From Gentiana macrophylla (lineage: Eukaryota; Streptophyta; Magnoliopsida; Gentianales; Gentianaceae): DNA of 64,000 nt. A model generated the notes under the pieces. It was not told the origin of the DNA. It saw nothing but the letters and a program-made list of their open reading frames with translations, and did no database searches. The position numbers and the translations under genes are program-made. Below are positions 24,926 through 34,379 of this stretch, piece after piece. Position 1 is the stretch's first letter, and each line of letters starts with the position of its first letter. The stretch covers positions 77,095,299 to 77,159,298 of the forward strand of contig CM047815.1 of NCBI GenBank assembly GCA_026214975.1, read 5' to 3'.

Positions 24926-26601
24926 TTTATTTTTATTCTAGATCACACTTATATATACTACCTTATTTCTTCTACGATATGTTTGTTTGTCCGAACGAGG
25001 ACGTCCTCCGATATGTTGATGTGTCCAAACGACGCCCTTCAAATTAGGTCCTCCGAACGAGGACGTCCTAGGTGTGTCCGAACTATGTCCTCCGATCCGA
25101 ACGAGGACGTCCTCCGTGTGTCCGAACGATGTCCTCCGATTCGATCGATGTCCTCCGATCCGAACGAGGAAGTACTCCGTGTGCCCGAACGATCATGATG
25201 TCCTCCGATCTGAACGAGGACGTGCACCGATCCGAACGAGGACAACCTCCGTGTGTCCGAACGATGTCCTCCGATCCGAACGAGGACTTCCTCCGTGTGT
25301 CCGAATGATCGATGTCCTCTGATGCGAACGAGGACGTCATCCGTGTGTCCGAACGTCCTCCGATCCGAAAAATGACGTCCTCCGATCCGAACGAGGACGT
25401 CCTCCGTGTGTCCGAACGATCGATGTCCTCCGATGCGAATGAGGACGTTCCTCCGTGCGTCCGAACGTCCTCCGATCCGAAAAAAGACGTCATCCGATCC
25501 GAACCAGGACATTCTCCGTGTGTCCGACGATGTCTTCTGATCCGAATGAAGACATCATCCGATCCGAACGAGCACGTCCTCTGTGTGTCCGAACGATGTC
25601 CTCCGCCTGCGATCCGAACGAGAACGTCCCCCGTGTGTCCGAACGATCGATGTCCTCCGATGCGAACGAGGACGTTCTCCGTGTGTCCGAAAGAGGCCGT
25701 CCTCCGATCCGAACGAAGACTTTTTCCGATCTCCAAACGAGGACGTCCTCCGTGTGTCCGAGCGATGTCCTCCGATCGACGTCCTCCGTGTGTCCCAACG
25801 ACGTCCTCCGATCCGAACGAGGACGTCCTCAGAGTGTCCGAACGATCGATGTCCTCCAATGCGAACGAGGACGTCCTCCGTGTGTCCGAACGTCCTCCGA
25901 TCCGAAAGATGACGTCCTCCGTGTGTCCGAACGACGTCCTCCGAACCGAACAAGGATGTCCTCCGATCCGAACGAGCACGTCCTCCATGTGTCCGAACGA
26001 TGTCCTCCGATCTGAACTTGCTCGTCCTCCGTGTGTCCGAACGATACCGATGTCCTCCTATCCGAACGAGGACGTCCTCCGTGTGTCCGAACGATGTCCT
26101 CCGATCCAAACGAGGACGTCCTCCGCCTGCGATCCGAACGAGGACATCCTCCGTGGGTCCGAACGATCGATGTCCTCTGATGCGAACGAGGACGTGCTCC
26201 GTGTGTCCGAAAGAGGCCGTCCTCCGATCCGAGCGAAGGCATCCTCCGATCTCCGAACGAGGACGTCCTCCGTGTGTCCGAACGAGGACGTCCTCAGTAT
26301 GTCCGAACGTTGTCCTCCGATCCGAACAAGGACGTCCTCCGTGTGCCCGAACGTCTTCCTCCGATCCGAACGAGCCCATCCTCCGTGTGTCCGAACGATG
26401 TCCTCCGATCGACGTCCTCCGTGTGTCCCAACAATGTCCTCCGATCCGAACGAGCCCGTCCTCCGTATGTCCGCACGATGTCCTCTGATCCGAACGAGGA
26501 CGTCTTCCGATCCGATCGATGTCCTCCGTGTGTCCCAACGACGTCCTCCGATCCGAACGAGGACGTCCTCCGTGTGTCCGAACGACGTCCTCCGACTCAA
26601 T

Positions 26602-26700
26602 ATGAACCCGATGAATTGGAACCCCCCTATAGGCTTATTGAGCGATAACCCAATTTGCAGCACTAGATATAGGATTGTCTGAGGAGGGGTATTTTTTTTT
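26602..26700 (+). repeat. Tail segment of Helitron module 2
   Basis: Second copy of the conserved tail (gaacccgatgaattggaacc...gcagcactagatatagg), ending module 2, which holds the longest minisatellite block (24990-26600). A T run of about 25 bases follows. Confidence 0.8.
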
Positions 26701-26842
26701 TTTTTTTTTTTTTTTTTCCTTTCTCGAAATCAAATATATATATCATACTATATATCCTTTACGATATGTTTGTATGTCTGAACGACCTCCGAAACCGCAT
26801 CCGATTTTTTTTTCTCCGATCCGAAAGATGTCCTTCGACTCA

Positions 26843-26945
26843 ATATGAAACCGATGAATTGGAACCCCCCATATATGCTTATTGAGCGATAACGCAACTT
26901 GCAGCACATTACATAGGATTTCTGAGGAGGGGTGTTTTTTTTGGT
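26843..26945 (+). repeat. Tail segment of Helitron module 3
   Basis: Third copy of the tail (gaaaccgatgaattggaacc...). Module 3 is short (about 26700-26945) with only one or two minisatellite-like units. It probably shows the starting state of the module before expansion, or a collapse product. Confidence 0.75.
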
Positions 26946-27027
26946 TTTTTTTATACTCACGACTATTCATACTAAACATGTCAATTTGCATACATAAATA
27001 CGGTAAAAATACTGCAGTGGACAACAC

Positions 27028-27042
27028 CCGTGCCTTGCACGG
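27028..27042 (+). terminator. Helitron 3' hairpin (rolling-circle stop)
   Basis: CCGTGC CTT GCACGG forms a perfect 6-bp stem with a 3-nt loop, 10 nt upstream of the terminal CTAG. Confidence 0.85.
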
Positions 27043-28096
27043 CGTATGCCCACTAGTATTTATATATATAGTGAGACGGTCAGAACATTTAAATCGACAA
27101 ACAAAATCCCTACGATCACGCATCATATTAATGACTGGTAGAAGTTTGATATTGAATGGAAGGGTAGAAATGTCTAGTGGAATATATTTCTGTCCTTATC
27201 ACCATAAAAAAATTCCACTGGATTAAACATCCCTTTCTATTGTAAAAATGTCCTTTTTAACATTTAAGCCTTTTTTTATTTTATATATATCATAATTGAT
27301 GAAAGTATAAGACGATATTTTTAATATGACGATGTTTTAAATCATCAGGATGATAATTCGGGTACTTGAGCCTTGAGAGGATAACCAACTAGCAATTTGA
27401 TGGTTTATTTGATGATTTATGGTTGTACCATTTGACTGCCTATGTACCTAGAGCAATTGGGATCAAACCAAAACGTAGTTTTGATAATGAGGATGATGAT
27501 CCTTTTATAGGTCTCTCTCGTGGGAATCACACAGCGGTTATAAGATCATGGGTTAATGTCCAGTTGATGATGCATAACTGTCATTTGAGGTCGGAGATGG
27601 CCTATATTGAGCTGAGAGTCTGAGGCCGAGGTCGACCTGAACTATGTCGGCAGTATAAAGCTTTAAACGTCCTTCAACGAGCTGACCATAGAAGATAGAG
27701 GACGGCTTGCGTCATGTTAGACATAGGACAATCTTCGTCATTTCGATATAATGATAACAAGAGCGACATGCGTTGTGGGGAGGTAAACTTTGATGAAGTC
27801 GTCTAAGGTATAAGGCCAATATAGAACTGAGCTCATGTTGGCCCATTTGTTGAGAAGGTCTTCCCGATCATCCATGATCCGAGAAGTGTCATGTGTATGA
27901 GATCGGGTCATACCCATGTCAAAATCCCTCAGACCTGAGCTGGGATGTATATCGTAGGTTAGGTCTGCACATAGTAGACATGGCACGATCTAAAAGACTG
28001 TAGTCCAACGGTCTCTAACGCGTAGACGTCTTGCCAGTCTATGTTTTGAATTTTCAAAAGCCGACTCCTTATCTTGAGGCCTCATATCTCGTAATT

Positions 28097-28105
28097 TTAT
28101 ATAAG
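28097..28105 (+). promoter_or_regulatory. TATA-like box upstream of the antisense ORF relic
   Basis: The sequence ttatataag lies about 265 bp upstream of the ATG at 28367. Pyrimidine-rich sequence and a possible 5'UTR splice donor (aataa|gtaagt near 28290) follow. The layout parallels the better preserved antisense gene at 60110-59452. Confidence 0.35.
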
Positions 28106-28366
28106 ATCCCCCCGATTTTGTTAATTGGAAGGAATCACGTCTCCTTGACACCAGAGCTTACTCAATTATAGAAAGAGAGCAAGTTATTTCACTCAACTGC
28201 TTATAATATTTTGCAATTAGACCTATCCTTCGAGAAAGAGAGTATGCTTTCTTCCCAACTTCACAATATCGGACCTTAGATCTTCCAATAAGTAAGTCCT
28301 CTTTCCTCCCCCTATAGAATTTCTACAATTATTATTAAGAACTTAGCATCTAGTAGGCACTCAACC

Positions 28367-29163
28367 ATGGATACACCTTCTGATGATTCCCTTAGTGGAG
28401 ACATTTCATAGGATGCCTGGTCTGTTACTCAGGAATTTTCTTCCTCAATGTTGAGACTCGAATCAGAGGGGGGTTCCTAAGGGTCTCAGGCCATGATAAC
28501 GTCCAAAATCAAGGGGGTTGAATCTCTTCCAGTATATAGCATCTTCACAACTCTTTCACCGAGGCGGATGAAGTGGGCTTGCTGAGAGTATGAGATAGAC
28601 AAAAGCATTCATGTTCCGATTTTGCCCAGTCTTGGGAATAGTGCTGATATGCCCCCCGAGGGTTATTGTACGGTATATGTGAAGCAACAGGGAGCCGGTC
28701 TCGGATTTCTAATGATAAAGGCAATTTTCCATCTCATGGTTTATTATGACCTATGTTTACCCTAGATTACTCCTACCTGGATCAGGGCCATATTAACTTT
28801 TGCTTTATTTTTTAGGATCATAGGTGAAAGGTTTATATTCCTCTGTTTAGGGCCTTCTTTTGCCTCAAAAAATATTGGAGCAAACCCAGAAGCTGGTATT
28901 GCTTCACACGTCGGAGTGTAAACAAAAATGGCACAAAAGTAGACATCTTTGCCAAGAATCCTTCATCTATTAAGAAATGGAAAAGGCTTTCTTTCTTTCT
29001 CCGAGCTTAGAATCCGTCATGCTTGGATAGTTGAAGGTATGATAGTTTGGGAAAGGATGATTATCCCACACTTGTGCCTAAATCTTCCTTGGTGGTCATC
29101 CATAACCTTAGGATCTGTCTCAAGACCTCGACCTTTTTTCCAAGGTTATTTCCCTAGCTAAAT
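28367..29163 (+). pseudogene. Antisense ORF of a Tat element (plant transposon protein-like), broken
   Basis: From ATG 28367 an acidic/serine-rich N-terminus (MDTPSDDSLSGD) is followed by traces of the 'putative gypsy-type transposon / plant transposon protein' domain: an EGYCTVYVKQQGAGLGF segment near 28655-28705, then FHLMVYYDLCLP and ITPTWIRAILTFALFFRIIGE near 28750-28830. At least four in-frame stops interrupt it. Relative to the gag fragment at 29640-29858 it is antisense, as known for additional ORFs of Tat-lineage elements. Family assignment is from memory of the domain pattern. Confidence 0.5.
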
Positions 29164-29639
29164 TAAAGATAGTGTTGAAATAGTGTCCTAAACCCATTCA
29201 GGTTGAACCGGATCCGACCGGGTCGAGTCAATTACAGTCTATTTAGTTCATGTAATATTATTATTATATGAATAATAAAAGCACTTTTGTTATTATATAT
29301 TTTGTTTATTACATAAACCAATTTGTTATTGTATATATGATAACGTCCTTAGTATTAAACTGTGAGAGAGAAACCATGATGTTGATTATGGTTGATGAGA
29401 TTTTGATTCACTTTAACTGGTTTGATACTTAAATATCTCTAGTCGTATGTGCTACTAAATGAGACATTCAATATCTAGGTTGCACTGTATTCGTTGGGAG
29501 ATAGAATGAATGATTGATCCTTCAGCATCGCGTAAAATGACTCCAATGGCGTTAGCCCCTTGTTAGTTGAAGAAGCATTGGTGTTGATTTTTCAAGTTCC
29601 TGGCGGTGGCGGGGACCAAGATATAGGCCAAATCGTGAG

Positions 29640-31150
29640 TTATCTAGGTCGCCTTATATATTCCAGTGTTGATTCCTCCTCTGTTTCCCTGATAGTGAGA
29701 AGGTGTTTGGCGTTCCTCTGGAACAGACGGGTTGAGACGATGGCTCGTGCGAACTGCCTTGCCATCTTGTCAAAACCGTCGATTAAGTGAGGCGGCAGCC
29801 TCTTGAAATATTCTCTAGCTTTCCATGTGAGCAGAGTGGGGAAAGTTTTGCACCTCATTTCATCGGCGCATAGTATAGAGTCGTGTGTTGTACGTACTGA
29901 TGCAAGTGATCTGTAGGACCCTTAGTTTTGTCAAAGGGATCCGTCTTGGGCATTTTGACCTGGAATGTCGAGTATAAAGCTCTATATGACTTGTGAAAGG
30001 AGATATGTTGTATAGATCCATCCTAGATCTTCCTAGAAGTATGTTGACATCATCTTAGGCTGCTCTGTCCAACCTTTGATGAGAGACACTTTCATTTTCT
30101 CTTTCTAGCCGGTTATCCTCGGTGCTAGACCAGGGGCGGAGGTATGTATATCAACGTGGGGTCACGTGACCCCATTGAGATCTGAGATTTTTTTTTATTA
30201 AAACGATGTAGTTTTATTGTTAAAAAGTGTCGTTTTGTAGTTAATGTAGTTTTAGGCTTCGGTGACTGATGAAGCCGGATTTCACCAATAATTGTCGTCG
30301 GGCCGATTGATCTAGTGGTAGCTCTCTGGTCACCGGTAAACACCGAAAAATGGGTGGTTTCTGTAGTATTATGACTGAACTCGAGTCATTCTCAAGCTGC
30401 CTACGTATCCAATTACTTAAATGGAATCAAGTCGGCCGTAGTTCTTGTAGGGGTTTATAGGGGGTCTAACCCTAATCCTGCCGTATCCCTCAAGGATTCG
30501 GTCATTTTATCATTAAATGGGATTGATTTGAATCCCTGATCATTAGGAGATAATCTCTCCTTTATCTTTAATGTTGAATCTGGGCCTTAATGAGGCTAGG
30601 TTATTTTCCCACGTTTACCCTTGATTTATGGAAACGGGTGTAACGGATTGAGCGCTCGGGCATACTAGCCGAGTTCCTATGGTCACGCTCTACGCGTTCT
30701 TAACCGACCGACCCGTCATGCGGTGGTCAGGAGGAGTGAGGCAGCTCGCCCTTACAATTTGTGGTGGACACTGGCAGGACATCCGACCTCTGGTCGGGAC
30801 GCCCTTCGTATCCGACCTTAGCTTAGATGCATCTTCTGTATTCATGACACGTGGCTCTGGCTTAGCCGACCATCGTCAGTGACCCTACTGAAACAAAATT
30901 TCGGAGTAAAAACCTTCGGTGACCCCACTGAAACATATTTCTGGATCCGGCAGTGTGCTAGACTTGTCAACTTCATGTCTTTTAGGTAGTTTTTGTGTGT
31001 TTACCGGTCTTGAAGTTTCATGGACTTCATGTCCCTTTCCTTTCATCGCCTGCTCCATAAGCTAGAGAACCAAACATTTCTTGATGGACAATCTTTAGCA
31101 CGGCCTGAGCAATGCCAGGCTGATCAGTTCCTTGTGTCTGGCCGGAGGCA
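29640..31150 (-). pseudogene. Gypsy gag fragment, interrupted
   Basis: A 72-codon minus-strand frame (29858-29640) reads like the retrotransposon gag core: CKTFPTLLTWKAREYFKRLP, then IDGFDKMARQFARAIV, then LTIRETEEESTLEYIRR. Upstream (in gag direction) the reading is interrupted at about 30125-30960 by foreign sequence and seems to resume near 31060-31150 as an N-terminal gag-like stretch. Confidence 0.6.
30130..30960. repeat. Unclassified insertion within the gag relic
   Basis: Begins with 'ccaggggcggaggtatg...ggggtcacgtgacccc', a sequence type common at the edges of plant repeats, and later contains 'gctgcctacgtatcc...ggaatcaagtcggccgtagttc', a phrase typical of decayed LTRs. No coding capacity or clean ends seen. 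Confidence 0.3.
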
Positions 31151-31159
31151 CCTACCGTG

Positions 31160-32498
31160 TCATGCACAGTAGGTATATTGTCGGAAATCGTTGCCTCCTT
31201 CAGTATTCTTGTTTGTTTTGTTGGGTTTTGGAGGGATTTTTTACTGCTTCCTCACAAGTTTTTCCAAAAGGTGTAACTTCTAAGTCCTTCTAGTGCCAAA
31301 TTATGATGTTTTAAGCTCGTCAGATATAAAACCGGGTGATAATTCAGGTAATTGGACATTCATAGAATTGAGAAATATACACGTCACTTTACTCTCATCA
31401 CATGCCATCATTTATGATGGTATATCAGATGGAAACAAAAGACAGTCATCCTAGGCGATGACCCTTACTCTCATTTATTATATTCTCTTAATTTGCTAAA
31501 CATGACATGCATAGGGGAGGCTTTCTCAATACAATACAATATGTATACAAAAATTTTGAACATACAAATAAGGGTTTGTCCTGAATGATATGATAGTGGT
31601 GTCGGAAGGCTGAAGCCAAAATTATACAAAAGTGTAATTTGTAGCCAAACAAAAACAAGTAAAAGTTTGCTCCCAAAAAAAAAAAAAAAAAAAAAAAAAC
31701 AAGTAAAAAGTAGTACCATTAATTATTATGGAATTGTCTACCTATGAATGTCGTTACGTCATATAGTAGTATAGAATAGATATTTGTAAAAGAACGATCT
31801 TCTTGTAACAAGCTTATTGGCCATTTGTGGATCAGTGAAGTCGACGTCACAAAGGAATGCACGGGCTTCCACCATGATCGTAACAGTATAGTAGGAACTT
31901 GGGAACATTTTTTATTTTAGTTTTTTGTATTCCTTTTTTTATACTCTTTAAATATGATCATTTATATCCTCAAAAAAAATAAATATGATCATTTATTCTC
32001 ATCACACTAAATTTAGGGTTGATCTTAGAGCACTTGCATTAAAATAGATAAATGATGATAAAAACCTTCAAAGCATCTAAAGTACAAGTTGATTGATTAT
32101 GTAGATCATGCTCTACATCTTCCGCAAATTTAAGAAATTTACAGGTGTGTGGATTTTCTGATATATATATATATTCGCAGATTCATTATATCTCAGAATG
32201 TTTTCGAGTGAGCACATCACTCTTAGCACAAATAGGGGCTCTATCACTTGTTGATGTAATTTAGGGATCAGATTGAGTTTCATCAAGTACTATATATGAG
32301 GACTAAGGGTTAGATGAACTACTAGTGGACTTAGACAATTTGGACCGATAGGGGATGACTCATTGAAGATAACATTTCTTGAATTGTACAATCTTCCTTA
32401 AGGTTCAAGACATAGATGACCTTTGTGGTAAGATATTTTACCAAGATGCACACACTTTTTGATATGGAATCAAGACTTGTGTTTGTTGTATGGGGCTA
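31160..32498. other. Intergenic DNA, no gene
   Basis: AT-rich sequence with an A run at 31674-31700 and a short TA repeat at 32161-32173. Nothing coding is supported. Confidence 0.4.
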
Positions 32499-32499
32499 T

Positions 32500-33194
32500 T
32501 GATACATCAAGCCCAGAAAAAATCCCACGAATTCACATTGGCCAGTACGTAGGCCCAATAACAAATATGGTCCTCGGCCTAGCCAGTCCGCCCCTTTCAT
32601 ACACCGGACCGGGCCGGGTATAATCCAGTCCGCCTCATGCCCTTACGATATTTGTCATTGGCTAGGCAACGGGCGTCGATCAACAAAGCCTCCAGCTCGC
32701 CCTCTTCAGGTCGACACGAAGCACTGGGGGTAGACCTGCTCACCCCTTAGCTCGCAGTCCGCCAGCTTTGACCAAGCCCGCTTGACTAGGCAACATAATT
32801 CATACACGAAGGTTACAGGCGAAGAAACCGCAACGGTTATGATACAAGCTTGCCCAATCAGAGGCTGCCACGTCAGCCATGTAGTTAATTGTGCTTTAAT
32901 TATATTTAATTATGACTTAATTACCGCATTTTGTAACCGCCGACTCTTAACCCCTATAAATAGCGACATTTGTACCCTGAAAAGGACAGGTCATTAATAC
33001 AAAATGCAGAGAACATCTGTTAATTTGTCGACATCAAGCTCATCATTTATTGCTTTATTGTCTTTAAAGCATATTCATATTTTATTTATTTTGTTCTTGA
33101 GCATCACCGCATAATCACCGGAGAAATTGCTCACTTTAGCCACAATATCCACCGCAAAAATTAATCAAACCCGTTTATGATACGTCCGACAACA
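32500..33194 (+). repeat. Possible solo LTR
   Basis: Starts TGATACATCAAGCCC and ends GTCCGACAACA, giving TG...CA ends. It contains a promoter-like cccctataaatagcg (32952-32966) about 240 bp before the right edge, and downstream pyrimidine-rich sequence as in an LTR R-U5 region. No target site duplication was found, so the limits are uncertain. Confidence 0.35.
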
Positions 33195-33419
33195 TTTCAA
33201 AATTCATATTCATTACATTAATTCCATTCAAACGATAAATTAGACTTTATTATCTAAAATTAAATACATACATTCACTTCCTTAATATGGGTAAACCCGT
33301 AAATTGATTATTATTTAGGGACAGGGTTAGTATATAATTGTCGTTTTCTATTAAGATAAAAAGTCGCATGATGGGTTGTCATTTTCTATTAAGAAAAAAA
33401 GTTTCATGATGGGTTATTA

Positions 33420-33427
33420 CATAATGA
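33420..33427. repeat. 8-bp target site duplication, left
   Basis: CATAATGA, repeated exactly at 34020-34027 on the other side of the hAT-like element. Confidence 0.8.
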
Positions 33428-34019
33428 TAGGATTGGCAAATTTCCCGAAAATACTGACCCGTCCCGAATCCCATCCCGGTCCCGTCCCGAAAGTTTCCCG
33501 ATCCCGAATTTTCGGGATTTTTCCTGACCCGAAAAATACGGGAATGGGATCGGGTATAAAACTCAATCCCATCGGGTTCCGATCCTGACCCGAATACACA
33601 CACACACACACACATCTATATACACATACCTAAATACTAAAAACATAAACATACTACACTCTCTGCTTCCGTCGTTTCTCAGTTTCTCTGCACCTCTCTT
33701 CTGCTCTAATATTCCAGAGTGTTCTTCCTCACAAAAGCCACCGGCCGTCGACTCTGTCGCCGTTAACTCATTTCTCCGCCCCACCTTTTGGACTTACGTT
33801 TTGATCAAATAATTGTTGTCATTTTTTCTATATTAACATGAATATTTTTTAACATCATGTGTTCGGGACATTCATTCCCGACCCGACGGGATCCCGTCGG
33901 GTTGGGACCCTACGCTAATCGGGTACGGGTTCGGGAAGAAAAATTGAATCCCGAATCTTATCAGGACGGGTTTCGGGTAGGAGGTTTACGCGTCGGGTCC
34001 CGACCCGTTGCAACCCTTA
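33428..34019. mobile_element. hAT-superfamily MITE
   Basis: Ends TAGGATTGGCAA (33428) and TTGCAACCCTTA (34019) are imperfect inverted repeats starting with the TAGGG-like bases typical of hAT elements, and the element is flanked by an exact 8-bp duplication CATAATGA, the hAT size. Subterminal regions are packed with CCCGA/TCGGG words in opposite orientations (33450-33590 and 33870-34010), probably transposase-binding repeats or hairpin stems. A CA microsatellite is at 33597-33613. No transposase is encoded. Confidence 0.85.
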
Positions 34020-34027
34020 CATAATGA
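34020..34027. repeat. 8-bp target site duplication, right
   Basis: CATAATGA, identical to 33420-33427. Confidence 0.8.
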
Positions 34028-34379
34028 TTGTTCGTTTTCTACTATAAAGGTAAATTATGCACATAGGTTTTTTTATGGTCGTCCATTTCAGGTTTTAAAG
34101 ATTTCCAACAATATGTAGTTACATTAAATGTTATGATGGTATGGTGAGTAGCATTGAATTTGCATCTGAATTCCACATTTTTTTCCTCTTCACAACTTTA
34201 AGGGTTCATGGAAAACATTGCATACGTATATACTATCCCGTCCCATAAAAATGAATTATCCATAAAAAGAATATCAATTCATCATTTAATTCATCTTTTT
34301 TCAAACATACCCCTATCACCATTAATGTTTGTATACAATTTTTATATTCCAAAACAAGCATTTTGATAGCAAAATAACT

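Larger units (their letters stand above)
24400..26830. repeat. 44-bp minisatellite array inside the Helitron
   Basis: Tandem copies of a unit of about 44 bp built from tccgatccgaacgagg, the palindrome GAGGACGTCCTC and ccgtgtgtccgaacgatg. I estimate about ten copies at 24400-24830 and some 35 at 24990-26600, with a remnant at 26780-26830. Copies vary by substitutions, small deletions and shortened units. Because 44 is not a multiple of three and stop triplets are almost absent, all frames on both strands stay open for hundreds of codons. These are not genes. Confidence 0.9.
24261..27056 (+). mobile_element. Non-autonomous Helitron with expanded minisatellite
   Basis: The 5' end is TCCTATCCTAATATC at 24261 preceded by host A; the 3' end is CTAG at 27053-27056 followed by host T. 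This is the A|TC...CTRR|T insertion pattern of Helitrons. A perfect 6-bp-stem hairpin CCGTGC-CTT-GCACGG (27028-27042) sits 10 nt before CTAG, as expected for the rolling-circle terminator. Just inside the 5' end is 'aagaagagagggggcaagtc...ccgacacgtggcg', typical of plant Helitron 5' ends. There is no Rep/helicase ORF, so it depends on another element. Most of its 2.8 kb is a tandem array (24400-26830). Confidence 0.8.
27650..31150 (-). mobile_element. Decayed Tat-type Ty3-gypsy element with opposite-strand ORF
   Basis: A gag fragment lies on the minus strand (29640-29858 and weaker traces to ~31150), while a relic of the plant-transposon-protein type antisense ORF lies on the plus strand (28367-29163). 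No protease, RT, RNase H or integrase is seen between them, so pol seems lost. I could not define LTRs; a weak resemblance between 27350-27375 and 31335-31360 (gataattc-ggta-ttg) does not extend. Boundaries are approximate. Confidence 0.5.

Noticed and set aside
24400..26600. CRISPR-like array of regular repeats
   Set aside because: The units are directly adjacent and vary internally; there are no unique spacers of constant length. The setting is a plant Helitron.
25312..26682. 456-codon plus-strand frame, with 301- and 327-codon frames on the minus strand nearby
   Set aside because: They are products of the stop-poor 44-bp minisatellite, which is open in all frames. There is no domain, no start context and no consistent frame.
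30300..30345. tRNA/SINE-like A-box (gatctagtggtagctctctgg)
   Set aside because: No B-box at the right distance and no tRNA fold could be drawn.
27350..31360. LTR pair for the decayed Tat element
   Set aside because: Only about 20 bases near 27350 and 31335 look alike and the match does not extend, so I do not call LTRs.
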